Source: an uncultured Pelagibacteraceae bacterium (GTDB lineage: Bacteria; Pseudomonadota; Alphaproteobacteria; Pelagibacterales; Pelagibacteraceae). From it: a DNA stretch of 64,000 nucleotides. Location of the stretch: assembly GCA_902571425.1 (NCBI GenBank), contig CACGBZ010000004.1:1-64000 (forward strand), written 5' to 3'. Positions 49,115-58,844 of this stretch are shown one piece after another. The notes under the pieces are model-generated. The model made no database searches, was not told where the DNA came from, and was given only the letters and a program-made list of their open reading frames with translations. The first letter of the stretch is position 1; each line of letters begins with the position of its first letter. The position numbers and the translations under genes are program-made.

Positions 49115-49585
49115 ATGTCAACTTTTGTATATATGACTAGATGTGATGGATGTGGTCACTGCGTAGATATTTGTCCATCTGATATAATGCACATTGATGA
49201 AAACATTAGACGTGCGAAAAATATAGAACCTAATTTTTGTTGGGAATGTTATTCATGTGTAAAAGCATGCCCAAATCATGCGATTGACGTAAGAGGTTAT
49301 GCAGATTTTGCTCCAATGGGACATAGCGTTAGAGTAAGACGTGAAGAAGAAAAAGGAACTATTTCATGGAAAATCAAATTTAGAAATGGAACAACAAAAG
49401 ACTTTGTCTCACCTATAACAACAAAACCATGGGGAAAATTTATTCCTAAACTTGCAGATGGTGAAAAAATTAAACAAGGAGAATTAAACTCACAAAGACT
49501 TTACAGTGAACCTGAAGGACTAAACATAGATGGTGAACTTCCTGCAGTTCCAAAGGAGTCTTTTAAAAAAGGAGTTTATTATTAA
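49115..49585 (+). CDS. aprB: Adenylylsulfate reductase subunit beta
   Basis: Two 4Fe-4S motifs CDGCGHCVDICP and CWECYSCVKACP; adjacent to aprA. Confidence 0.93.
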   Translation: MSTFVYMTRCDGCGHCVDICPSDIMHIDENIRRAKNIEPNFCWECYSCVKACPNHAIDVRGYADFAPMGHSVRVRREEEKGTISWKIKFRNGTTKDFVSPITTKPWGKFIPKLADGEKIKQGELNSQRLYSEPEGLNIDGELPAVPKESFKKGVYY

Positions 49586-51444
49586 TGGCTAAGCATAAAA
49601 CTCATTATGAAGACTGCGATGTATTAGTTGTTGGTGGAGGTATGGCTGGCACTGGTGCAACTTTCGAAGCAAGGCACTGGGGCAGAGACATGAAAATTGT
49701 TTGTGTTGAAAAAGCAAATATAGACAGAAGTGGGGCAGTAGCTCAAGGTCTTTACGCAATTAACTGTTACATGGGTATGCAGTGGGGCGAAAATCAACCT
49801 GAAGATCATGTCAGATACGCAAGAAATGATTTGATGGGAATGGTTAGAGAAGATTTAGGATATGACATGGCTCGTCATGTAGACTCAACTGTTCATATGT
49901 TTGATGAGTGGGGTCTTCCTATGATGAAAAATGAAGAGACTGGAAGATATTTAAGAGAAGGTAAGTGGCAGATAATGATCCACGGTGAAAGTTATAAACC
50001 AATTGTTGCAGAAGCAGCAAAAAAATCTGCGGACAAAATTTATAATAGAATTATGATTACTCACCTTTTAATGGATGAGGCTCAAGAAAATAGAGTGGGT
50101 GGTGCTGTTGGCTTTAATATGAGAACAGGTGATTTCCATGTATTTAGAGCAAAGGCTGTAATTGTTGCAGCAGGAGGAGCTTCACATATATTTAAGCCTA
50201 GAGCTGTTGGAGAAGGTATGGGAAGAACTTGGTACGCTCCTTGGAGTAATGGTTCTGCATACGCATTACCAATTGCAGCTGGTGCTAAAATGACTCAAAT
50301 GGAAAATAGAATTGTATTATGTAGATTTAAAGATGGATATGGACCTGTTGGAGCTTACTTCTTACATTTAAAAACATACACACAAAATGCAAACGGTGAA
50401 AACTACGAGAAGAAATGGTACGACCAGACCAAAGAATTAGTAGGTGAATATATAGATCACCATCCAACACCTACGTGTTTACGAAATCATGCTTTTATTC
50501 AAGAAACAATAGCAGGTGGTGGACCAATACATATGGTTACTACTGAAGCTTTTCAAGACCCACATTTAGAAACGGTTGGTTGGGAGAATTTCTTAGGAAT
50601 GACAGTAGGTCAAGCTGTTGTTTGGGCATCTCAAAATATTGACCCAAAATATACAAATCCTGAATTAACAACTTCTGAACCATACGTAATGGGTTCTCAT
50701 GCTACTTGTTCTGGAGCTTGGGTAAGTGGACCAGAAGATTTGTCTCCACCGGAGTATTTCTGGGGATATAATAGAATGTTAACAATTGAAGGATTATTTG
50801 GAGCAGGAGATACTGTAGGTGGAAGTGCTCACAAATTTTCGTCAGGCTCATTTACAGAGGGTAGATTAGCAGCAAAAGCAGCTGTAAAATATATTGAGGA
50901 CAAAAAAGCTGAGGGTTTAAAAGTATCAGATAAACAATGTGAAGATTTCAAAGTTAAAGTTTACAAACCTTTAGAAAATTACACAGTAGCTCAAAATGAG
51001 ATTACAGGAGGAACTGTATCTCCAAGCTACATCTCACCTATTCAAGGCTTACAACGTTTACAAAGAATAATGGATGAATATGTAGGTGGAATAGCTACAA
51101 ACTATATGACTAATGCTAATATGCTAAAAAGAGGATTAGAATTGTTAGCTTGGCTTGAGGAAGATCTTGAAAACGTGGGAGCTGAGGATTATCACCAGCT
51201 TATGAGGGCATGGGAGCTTAAGCACAGAGCTTTGACATCTCAGTGCGTAACAGAACATACTATGTTTAGAGAAGAAACTAGATGGCCTGGATATTACTAT
51301 AGAGGTGATCATATGAAACTTGATGATGATAATTGGCATTGCTTAACAGTTTCTAGAAGAGATCCAAAAACTGGTAAATTTAGTATGGAAAAGGTTCCGG
51401 TCTACCACATAGTGGATGAGAACGAGAAGAAAAAAGCTTCGTAG
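49585..51444 (+). CDS. aprA: Adenylylsulfate reductase subunit alpha
   Basis: VVGGGMAGTGATFEARHWG FAD motif; CVEKANIDRSGAVAQGLYAINCYMG; GDTVGGSAHKFSSGSFTEGRLAAKAA. Confidence 0.95.
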   Translation: MAKHKTHYEDCDVLVVGGGMAGTGATFEARHWGRDMKIVCVEKANIDRSGAVAQGLYAINCYMGMQWGENQPEDHVRYARNDLMGMVREDLGYDMARHVDSTVHMFDEWGLPMMKNEETGRYLREGKWQIMIHGESYKPIVAEAAKKSADKIYNRIMITHLLMDEAQENRVGGAVGFNMRTGDFHVFRAKAVIVAAGGASHIFKPRAVGEGMGRTWYAPWSNGSAYALPIAAGAKMTQMENRIVLCRFKDGYGPVGAYFLHLKTYTQNANGENYEKKWYDQTKELVGEYIDHHPTPTCLRNHAFIQETIAGGGPIHMVTTEAFQDPHLETVGWENFLGMTVGQAVVWASQNIDPKYTNPELTTSEPYVMGSHATCSGAWVSGPEDLSPPEYFWGYNRMLTIEGLFGAGDTVGGSAHKFSSGSFTEGRLAAKAAVKYIEDKKAEGLKVSDKQCEDFKVKVYKPLENYTVAQNEITGGTVSPSYISPIQGLQRLQRIMDEYVGGIATNYMTNANMLKRGLELLAWLEEDLENVGAEDYHQLMRAWELKHRALTSQCVTEHTMFREETRWPGYYYRGDHMKLDDDNWHCLTVSRRDPKTGKFSMEKVPVYHIVDENEKKKAS

Positions 51445-51465
51445 TAGAAATTTTAATTAAATCAA

Positions 51466-51816
51466 ATGGATATTTTATCTAAATCAGATGATGAAATATA
51501 TGAGTTAGCCAAACCTATTTGGGATAATTTGGTTAAATCATCAAATCTCAAAAATTATGGTGGATTTACTAGAGATTTTTCAACTCAAATGCTTTTTGGT
51601 GCTAACGAAGTAGAGCTTGGAAAACAGTGGGCTAATAATAAGCTAATCACTAATCTTAAAGAGACTTTTGAACCTTTCGGATGCCTTAGAAGAGGTGATC
51701 ACATAACCGTTCTGATCAAGCAAACAAATAAAGAGATCCCAGGAGAGTTCCTTGGTAGGTTGGTCTTAGGTGTAGAAGACGATGTGGTTAAGGTTTTTGG
51801 AGCCACGATCTATTAA
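51466..51816 (+). CDS. Hypothetical 116-aa protein downstream of aprA
   Basis: Complete ORF MDILSKSDDEIYELAKPIWDNLVKSSNLKNYGGFTRDFSTQML...; no family recognised. Confidence 0.75.
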   Translation: MDILSKSDDEIYELAKPIWDNLVKSSNLKNYGGFTRDFSTQMLFGANEVELGKQWANNKLITNLKETFEPFGCLRRGDHITVLIKQTNKEIPGEFLGRLVLGVEDDVVKVFGATIY

Positions 51817-51884
51817 GAAATAAAAATTACTTAGCTTTAAATAATTGTTTGACAAATTTCGTTGTGGGTGTATTGACAAATTTA

Positions 51885-52019
51885 ATGTTACTTTCTAACG
51901 TAAAAATTACAAACAAACTCTCAAATTTTAAAACTACATTTATTAAGGCAGGAATTATAGCAAGCTTAACAGCTTACTGGGGAGTGATTTTAGTTGGAAC
52001 ATTTATTACTTTTAACTAA
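51885..52019 (+). CDS. Possible small TM protein, 44 aa from ATG (could start upstream at a GTG/TTG)
   Basis: Own translation: MLLSNVKITNKLSNFKTTFIKAGIIASLTAYWGVILVGTFITFN. Confidence 0.45.
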   Translation: MLLSNVKITNKLSNFKTTFIKAGIIASLTAYWGVILVGTFITFN

Positions 52020-52047
52020 GTTGTTTTTTAACAACTTTTAAATTTTT

Positions 52048-53127
52048 ATGGAAGTATTTTTACCGATAGCTCAAGTTTTTATTAACCCTATCGAGATACT
52101 TTTATTAAGTGCAATTGTTGGAGTACTTTCAGGTTTATTTGGTGTTGGTGGTGGGTTTTTGATGACACCTTTTTTAATTTTTTTAGGAATACCACCTGCA
52201 TACGCAGTTGCTAATGAAGCAAATAATATTTTGGCTACCTCAGTTTCTGGGTCTACCACGCATTATTTAAAAAATACTTTAGATTATAAAATGGGTTCAA
52301 TGATTGTGATTGGAGGTGTAATTGGAACTTCTTTAGGAATTTACACTTTTACTTATTTTAAAGGTATTGGAAAAATTGATACAGTTATCTCTCTTGCTTA
52401 CATGTATATATTAGCAATAATTGGAACATTAATGTTGGTTGAAAGTTTGGGAGAAATAGATAAAGCAAAAAGAAACGTTGTAGTTAAAAAAAAATTACAT
52501 GTTCATTATTGGATACATGGTCTTCCATTAAGAATGAGATTTCCAAAGTCAAAATTATATGAGAGTATTTTTACTCCAATTATAATTGGTCTATTAGTTG
52601 GATTTATTGCAGCTATCATGGGGATAGGAGGTGCTTTTATTTTAGTACCTGCAATGATTTATATAATTAAAATGCCTACTAAATTAGTACCCGGTACATC
52701 ATTATTTGTAACAATTTTTGTAAGTGTGGTTGTTACTTTCCTTCATTCATTTAATTATGGATCTATAGATTTATTTTTAGTTACTATGTTGGTTGTAGGA
52801 TCTATCATAGGAGTTCAAGTTGGACAAAAATTAGGAGAAAGAATAGATAGTTCTGGTTTAAGAGCCTTATTAGCAATTTTACTACTGATAGTGGGTATAG
52901 CGATTGCATACGATACTTTTTTCGCGGAAAAAGTTATTAATGGATCTGCTAAAGGAATTAGTTCAGATTTAAACTTCTTTTCTAAATTTATAATTGATTT
53001 TTCTAAAGAGATGCCCTTCTTTTATGGACTATTTACAATTATGTTTGCAATTATTTTAGGTGTAGGAGCAGCTTTTATAAGACGATTTATTTCAAACTTT
53101 AGAAAAAAATTATTAGTTAAATCTTAA
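52048..53127 (+). CDS. TauE/SafE family sulfite exporter
   Basis: GLFGVGGGFLMTPFLIFLGIPPAYAVANEANNI; IMGIGGAFILVPAMIYIIKMPTKLVPGTSLF. Confidence 0.88.
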   Translation: MEVFLPIAQVFINPIEILLLSAIVGVLSGLFGVGGGFLMTPFLIFLGIPPAYAVANEANNILATSVSGSTTHYLKNTLDYKMGSMIVIGGVIGTSLGIYTFTYFKGIGKIDTVISLAYMYILAIIGTLMLVESLGEIDKAKRNVVVKKKLHVHYWIHGLPLRMRFPKSKLYESIFTPIIIGLLVGFIAAIMGIGGAFILVPAMIYIIKMPTKLVPGTSLFVTIFVSVVVTFLHSFNYGSIDLFLVTMLVVGSIIGVQVGQKLGERIDSSGLRALLAILLLIVGIAIAYDTFFAEKVINGSAKGISSDLNFFSKFIIDFSKEMPFFYGLFTIMFAIILGVGAAFIRRFISNFRKKLLVKS

Positions 53128-54191
53128 TTAAAATAATTTAGATATAATTCTATAGTTGTAATACTAACCAATCCTACCGTTGCCATACCTATAAAACCAA
53201 CTACAAAAGGTTTGTAGCCCATATTTTTAATTTCTTTTAAGTTGGTAGAAAGACCTATTGCTGCCATCGCCATTGTTAAAAATATCTTTGAAGACAATTT
53301 AATACCTTCAATTGTAACCAACCATTTGTAATTATTTGAGTACATTAGATCACCTAAATTTCTAATTATTATCATGGCTACAAATCCTAATACAAAGTAA
53401 GGAAAAATATCTATTATTGAGTATTTCTTTTCTGTAGTTTTTCCTCGATTATAAAGAAATGCAAATAAAGGTATCATGATAACTAGAAAAGTATTCCTTA
53501 TTAATTTTGTCACTGTTGCAATGTTTAAAGTTTCAGGACTATTAAATTGCTGGTCATAAATTAATCCTGCAGCTGCTACTTGAGAGGTTTCATGGATAGA
53601 GGTTCCCAAAAACAGTCCGATTAATAAAGGCTCACTTTCGAAATAAAAATTAGCAAAATAGGGATAAATAAGCATCGAAAGTATTCCAAACAATGTAATA
53701 TTAGCAATTGCATATGATATTTCATTTTTTTTTGCACCAATTACAGGAGCAGTAGCCATAATTGCAGTAGTACCACATACAGTGCTGCCTATTGATATTA
53801 AGTAAGCCATTCTTGTTGGTATTTTTAATTTTTTAATAAGAAGTTTAATTACTATCAGTACACTAATTATACAAATTATAATTAATGGAATTGCTATTGC
53901 TCCAAATTCTAAAAATTCAAATGGTTTCAATTGAATACCTAGGCAAATAATTCCAAGTTTTAGAATATACTTTTGTGTAAAATCTAATCCTCTTAAAAAA
54001 CTTTCTCTGATTTGGAAAATATTTCCGAAAAACATCCCTAATAAAATAGCGATCATTGCAGTAGATATTGGGCTTTTTTCATAGCCTAATAGTTCAATAC
54101 CAAGAATATTATTGAAACCTTGAGATAAAGTGTAAAGAACAAATGCCAATATAATGCCTGGTAATACAACCAGGTATTTCTTAAATTTCAT
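53124..54191 (-). CDS. YeiH / UPF0324 family putative sulfate exporter
   Basis: GSTVCGTTAIMATAPVIGAKKNEISYAIANITLFG, GTSIHETSQVAAAGLIY. Confidence 0.88.
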   Translation of the reverse strand: MKFKKYLVVLPGIILAFVLYTLSQGFNNILGIELLGYEKSPISTAMIAILLGMFFGNIFQIRESFLRGLDFTQKYILKLGIICLGIQLKPFEFLEFGAIAIPLIIICIISVLIVIKLLIKKLKIPTRMAYLISIGSTVCGTTAIMATAPVIGAKKNEISYAIANITLFGILSMLIYPYFANFYFESEPLLIGLFLGTSIHETSQVAAAGLIYDQQFNSPETLNIATVTKLIRNTFLVIMIPLFAFLYNRGKTTEKKYSIIDIFPYFVLGFVAMIIIRNLGDLMYSNNYKWLVTIEGIKLSSKIFLTMAMAAIGLSTNLKEIKNMGYKPFVVGFIGMATVGLVSITTIELYLNYFN

Positions 54192-54207
54192 GAAAGACTA
54201 AAGTTAA

Positions 54208-55374
54208 TTAAGCACTTCTGTAAAGTTTAGTCATAACAAACTCTCTATGACCTAAAGCTTCAGCACAAGTTAATCTACCGTTAGCTACTCTTAGTGTAGT
54301 TTTAATTAATTCATCACCTGCTTCAGATAAATTCATTTCTCTTGAAAGAATTTTTGAAACATCACAATCAATATGCTCTCCCATACCTTTTACAGTTAAT
54401 GGATTAGCTGTTAATTTAACAACAGGTTCAATTGGATTTCCAACGATATTACCTTGTCCAGTTGGAAACAAATGAATATTAAAACCAGCAGCTGCTTGAA
54501 GTGTCACACATTCTGCAGCAGCAGACGATGTGTCCATAAAATATAAACCTTTTCCTTTAGTTGGTTCTTCAGCTGGTTCAAGAACATCAATAAATTTACA
54601 ATTTCCAATTTTTTGAAAATTACCAAAAGCTTTTTCTTCAATTGTTGTAAGTCCTCCTGCTATATTTCCAGCTGTTGGTTGACTTTCAGAAAGATCATCT
54701 GTTGCTTCTTTTAAAATAAAATCATTATAAGAGCCCCAGGTTTTCATAAATTTTTCAGACGCTTCTTTTGTAGCTCCTCTAGTTGCACATACTTGTTCTG
54801 CACCAGTTAATTCAGATGTTTCACCAAAACACAAATGAACTCCTAATGGCTCAAGTTTGTCCATTAAGTTTCCAACAGTTGGGTTTGCAGCTAGTCCTGA
54901 AGTAGTATCAGATTCTCCACACTTAACTGAAATCCATAAATCACTTAAAGGACACTCTTCTCTTTGTTTTTCTGAAGCCCACATCACAAATTCTTGAGCT
55001 TTTTTTGATGCTTTCATTGTCGTACCAATGTCTCCTGTACGTTCAATATGAAATCCTTCAACTGGTTTTCCAGTTTTAGCAATTCCATCTACAATTTTTT
55101 TTGTCCATTTTGGCTCAATACCAATAACAATTACTGCAGCAACATTTGGGTTACATCCAGTTCCTATCATTGTTCTAAAATGAAGCTCTAAATCTGCACC
55201 AAACTGAAGTCTTCCATAAGAATGAGGAAGAGCGATTGTACCTTTGATATTGTTAGCAACCGCCTCTGCACATGCATTTGAAATATCATCAACTGGCAAA
55301 ATAATCACATGATTTCTTGTTCCGGCTCTGCCGTTTTCTCTTTTATAACCTAAAAAGCTGTTTGGAATTTCCAT
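54208..55374 (-). CDS. suyB: (2R)-sulfolactate sulfo-lyase subunit beta-like (UxaA-family hydrolase)
   Basis: [40 protein letters not shown]; next to 94-aa alpha-like subunit and xsc. Confidence 0.82.
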   Translation of the reverse strand: MEIPNSFLGYKRENGRAGTRNHVIILPVDDISNACAEAVANNIKGTIALPHSYGRLQFGADLELHFRTMIGTGCNPNVAAVIVIGIEPKWTKKIVDGIAKTGKPVEGFHIERTGDIGTTMKASKKAQEFVMWASEKQREECPLSDLWISVKCGESDTTSGLAANPTVGNLMDKLEPLGVHLCFGETSELTGAEQVCATRGATKEASEKFMKTWGSYNDFILKEATDDLSESQPTAGNIAGGLTTIEEKAFGNFQKIGNCKFIDVLEPAEEPTKGKGLYFMDTSSAAAECVTLQAAAGFNIHLFPTGQGNIVGNPIEPVVKLTANPLTVKGMGEHIDCDVSKILSREMNLSEAGDELIKTTLRVANGRLTCAEALGHREFVMTKLYRSA

Positions 55375-55378
55375 ACCA

Positions 55379-55663
55379 TTACCACTTCTTTGTTTTTACA
55401 TTGTGAACATGTACATGTTCACCTTTTTTGATTGATTTAACAACTTTACCAATATCGTGACCATACTTTAAAATAGTATCACCCTCTTTAAGGTCAACCA
55501 TTGCAATTTTATGACCTAAAGGTATTTCATCTACGGATTGAATATTTGTTGAACTATCGTCCTCCATTATCCAGCAAGCACAGTCCTGTTTTGGAGTGAT
55601 TTTTTCAATAACAACTACTCCCACGTTGTCTTTTTTATCATGTATGATTATATCTGTTGCCAT
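55379..55663 (-). CDS. suyA: (2R)-sulfolactate sulfo-lyase subunit alpha-like
   Basis: [17 protein letters not shown]...[48 protein letters not shown]-domain pattern. Confidence 0.82.
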   Translation of the reverse strand: MATDIIIHDKKDNVGVVVIEKITPKQDCACWIMEDDSSTNIQSVDEIPLGHKIAMVDLKEGDTILKYGHDIGKVVKSIKKGEHVHVHNVKTKKW

Positions 55664-55774
55664 ATCGTGTCGATTTGTTTGTTTGAAATTCGTAAAAACT
55701 TATATATTAATCGCACAAATTAACAAACGAATTTTATAAATAGTATAATTACACTTTAGAGAGGTTCTAGTTTT

Positions 55775-57559
55775 ATGACAAAAATGACAACTGAAGAAGC
55801 TTTTGTAAAAGTTTTACAAATGCACGGTATTGAACATGCATTCGGAATTATCGGATCAGCCTTTATGCCAATTTCAGATATTTTTCCAGATGCAGGTATA
55901 ACTTTTTGGGATGTCGCTCATGAAACAAATGGCGGTCTAATTGCAGATGGTTACACACGAGCTACTGGGAAAATGTCAATGGTTATTGCTCAGAACGGAC
56001 CTGGAATAACTGGATTAGTTACACCAATTAAAACAGCTTACTGGAATCATACTCCTCTTTTATTAGTTACACCGCAAGCAGCGAACAAAACAATGGGACA
56101 AGGTGGATTTCAAGAAGTAGAGCAAATGAATTTATTTAAAGACATGGTTTGTTATCAAGAAGAGGTAAGAGACCCATCAAGAATGGCTGAAGTACTAAAT
56201 AGAGTTATAGAAAAAGCTATAAGAGGATCAGCCCCTGCACAAATTAATGTTCCACGGGATTATTGGTGCCAAGTAATTGATATCGATCTTCCTCCAATTG
56301 TAAGACTTGAAAGACAAGGGGGAGGAAATGATGCTGTAACTAAGGCAGCTGACTTGTTGTCTAAAGCAAAGTTTCCAGTAATATTATCTGGAGCAGGTGT
56401 TGTTATTGGAGGAGCTATAGAAGCTACAAAAAAACTTGCAGAAAAATTAGATTCACCTGTTTGTTCAGGTTACCAACATAATGATAGTTTCCCAGGAAGC
56501 CATCCTTTAGCTGTTGGTCCCTTAGGATACAATGGATCAAAAGCTGCAATGGAATTAATTTCTAAAGCTGACGTAGTGTTAGCTTTGGGAACTAGATTAA
56601 ATCCATTTTCTACTTTACCTGGTTATGGAATTGATTATTGGCCAAAGAATGCAAACATCATTCAAGTTGATATTAATCCCGATAGAATTGGTTTGACTAA
56701 AAAAGTTACTGTAGGAATAAGTGGTGATGCAAAATTAGTTGCTGAACAAATTTTAGAAAAATTATCTTCAAACGCTGGTGATACCGATAGACAGGCTAGA
56801 AAAGATTTAATTCATCAAACTAAATCAGCTTGGTTACAAAAACTCTCAAGTTTAGATCATGAAGATGACGATGAAGGAACAGTTTGGAATAAAGAAGCTA
56901 GAGAAAGAGATGCAGACAGAATGTCACCAAGACAAGCTTGGAGAGCAATTCAAGCCGGAATGCCTGATGATGTAATTATATCAAGTGATATTGGTAACAA
57001 TTGTGCGATAGGTAATGCTTATCCAACATTCGAAAAGCCAAGAAAATATTTAGCACCAGGTTTATTTGGTCCTTGTGGTTATGGTTTCCCATCAATATTA
57101 GGAGCAAAAATTGGTTGTCCAGATACTCCTGTTATTGGGTTTGCTGGTGATGGTGCTTTCGGAATAAGTATGAATGAAATGAGTTCATGCGCAAGAGAAG
57201 AGTGGCCTGCGATAACAATGGTTATTTTCAGAAATTATCAATGGGGAGCTGAAAAAAGAAATACAACACTTTGGTTTGACAACAACTTCGTAGGCACAGA
57301 GTTAGACCCAGAATTAAGTTATGCAAAAGTTGCTGATGCTTGTGGTTTAAAAGGTGTAACAGTTAGAACAATGGAAGAAACTACAAATGCAATCAAGCAA
57401 TCTTGTGAAGATCAAAAGAAAGGGATTACAACCTTTATTGAAGTAATTTTAAACCAAGAACTTGGTGAACCTTTTAGAAGAGATGCTATGAAAAAGCCAG
57501 TTCGTGTTGCAGGAATTAGAAAAGAAGATATGATGGTTCAAAAATCTTTGAATGAATAA
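55775..57559 (+). CDS. xsc: Sulfoacetaldehyde acetyltransferase (ThDP enzyme)
   Basis: MTTEEAFVKVLQMHGIEHAFGIIGSAFMPISDIFPDAGITFWDVAHE ... GYTRATGKMSMVIAQNGPGITG; GDGAFGISMNEMSSCAREEWPAITMVIFRNYQWGAEKRNTTLWF. Confidence 0.93.
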   Translation: MTKMTTEEAFVKVLQMHGIEHAFGIIGSAFMPISDIFPDAGITFWDVAHETNGGLIADGYTRATGKMSMVIAQNGPGITGLVTPIKTAYWNHTPLLLVTPQAANKTMGQGGFQEVEQMNLFKDMVCYQEEVRDPSRMAEVLNRVIEKAIRGSAPAQINVPRDYWCQVIDIDLPPIVRLERQGGGNDAVTKAADLLSKAKFPVILSGAGVVIGGAIEATKKLAEKLDSPVCSGYQHNDSFPGSHPLAVGPLGYNGSKAAMELISKADVVLALGTRLNPFSTLPGYGIDYWPKNANIIQVDINPDRIGLTKKVTVGISGDAKLVAEQILEKLSSNAGDTDRQARKDLIHQTKSAWLQKLSSLDHEDDDEGTVWNKEARERDADRMSPRQAWRAIQAGMPDDVIISSDIGNNCAIGNAYPTFEKPRKYLAPGLFGPCGYGFPSILGAKIGCPDTPVIGFAGDGAFGISMNEMSSCAREEWPAITMVIFRNYQWGAEKRNTTLWFDNNFVGTELDPELSYAKVADACGLKGVTVRTMEETTNAIKQSCEDQKKGITTFIEVILNQELGEPFRRDAMKKPVRVAGIRKEDMMVQKSLNE

Positions 57560-57585
57560 AAATTCATTGTTGCTTCAAATAACTA

Positions 57586-58302
57586 ATGAAAAATACAGCA
57601 ATTGTTATACCAACCTATAACGAAGAAAAAAATATAGTAAAACTTGTAAAAAATATAAAAAAATTTTTGCCTCTTTCCAGGATTTTAATTGTAGACGATA
57701 CTAAAAATTCAAAACTGGATAAAACATTTAAAAAATTTAGAAATACTGAGGTTGTTATAAGAAAAAATAAGAAGGGAAGAGGATCTGCTGTATTACATGG
57801 ATTAAAGCAAAGTTTAAAAAACAAACATAATCAAATTTTCATTGAAATGGATGCTGATTTTTCACATAGACCTTCTGAGCTAAAAAGAAATATTAAATAT
57901 TTTTCAAAAAATAATTGTGATTTATTAATAGCAAGTAGATATTTAGAAAATAGTAAAATTTATAATTGGTCTTTATCAAGAAGAGTTTTATCTAAATTAT
58001 CAAATTTTCTAGCAAGAAATATATTAAATATAAGTGTTAGTGATTACACAAATGGTTTTAGAATTTATTCAAAAAGAGCCACTAAGCAAATTACAAGAAA
58101 ATGTGGAAGGATTGGCGATGGATTTATAGTATTGTCAGAGATTTTATTAGCAATCCATCAATCTAATTATAAGATGTGTGAAATAAACTCAATTTTTATA
58201 AATAGGGTTAGAGGCGAAAGCTCAGTTAATTTAAACCTTATCCTAAAATCTTTTATAGGTCTTATAAAATTGTGGTTCATCAAAAAAAAATATATAAAAT
58301 AA
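57586..58302 (+). CDS. Glycosyltransferase family 2 (dolichyl-phosphate mannose synthase-like)
   Basis: AIVIPTYNEEKNIVKLV, IEMDADFSHRPSEL, ASRYL. Confidence 0.9.
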   Translation: MKNTAIVIPTYNEEKNIVKLVKNIKKFLPLSRILIVDDTKNSKLDKTFKKFRNTEVVIRKNKKGRGSAVLHGLKQSLKNKHNQIFIEMDADFSHRPSELKRNIKYFSKNNCDLLIASRYLENSKIYNWSLSRRVLSKLSNFLARNILNISVSDYTNGFRIYSKRATKQITRKCGRIGDGFIVLSEILLAIHQSNYKMCEINSIFINRVRGESSVNLNLILKSFIGLIKLWFIKKKYIK

Positions 58303-58308
58303 AGCAAG

Positions 58309-58692
58309 ATGAAAGACATCAAGGTAGGTTCAAATCGAAATTTTGGAATAGTTTTTTCTATAGTTTTTCTTTTAATATCTTTATATCCTTTATTAAAAAG
58401 CGAGGATATTAGAGTCTTGTCTCTAGTAGTTTCTTTTATTTTTTTAATCTTAGGAATTTTTAACTCGAAAATTTTATCACCTTTTAACAAACTTTGGTTT
58501 AAGTTTGGCTTATTATTGGGTAAAATTGTTTCACCATTAATCATGATGATAATTTTCTTTTTTGTTGTAACGCCAATAGGAATTTTAATGAGATTGTTTA
58601 GAAAAGACGTATTAAATTTAAAATTTAATAATAAAGAAACATATTGGATTGAAAAAAATGGTCCAAAAAGTAAAATGAAAAATCAATTTTAA
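58309..58692 (+). CDS. SxtJ-like family membrane protein
   Basis: NRNFGIVFSIVFLLISLYPLL; context next to DUF5989-like and carbamoyltransferase genes. Confidence 0.7.
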   Translation: MKDIKVGSNRNFGIVFSIVFLLISLYPLLKSEDIRVLSLVVSFIFLILGIFNSKILSPFNKLWFKFGLLLGKIVSPLIMMIIFFFVVTPIGILMRLFRKDVLNLKFNNKETYWIEKNGPKSKMKNQF

Positions 58693-58693
58693 T

Positions 58694-58843
58694 ATGTCAT
58701 TCATAAAAGAATTTTGGGAATTTTTAAAAATAAGAAAAAAATATTGGCTTTTACCAATAATCATTGTTCTTGTAATATTTGGTGGATTAATAGTTTTAAC
58801 ACAAGGTTCAGCGGTAGCACCATTTATATATACAATTTTTTAA
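58694..58843 (+). CDS. DUF5989-like small membrane protein, 49 aa
   Basis: Own translation: MSFIKEFWEFLKIRKKYWLLPIIIVLVIFGGLIVLTQGSAVAPFIYTIF. Confidence 0.8.
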   Translation: MSFIKEFWEFLKIRKKYWLLPIIIVLVIFGGLIVLTQGSAVAPFIYTIF

Positions 58844-58844
58844 A

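Noticed and set aside
58327-58345. GGTTCAAATCG string resembling a tRNA T-loop
   Set aside because: Lies within the SxtJ-like coding frame; no acceptor or anticodon stem partner found
58167-58544. 125-aa minus-strand ORF opposite GT2 and SxtJ-like genes
   Set aside because: Spans the junction of two coding sequences on the other strand; shadow ORF
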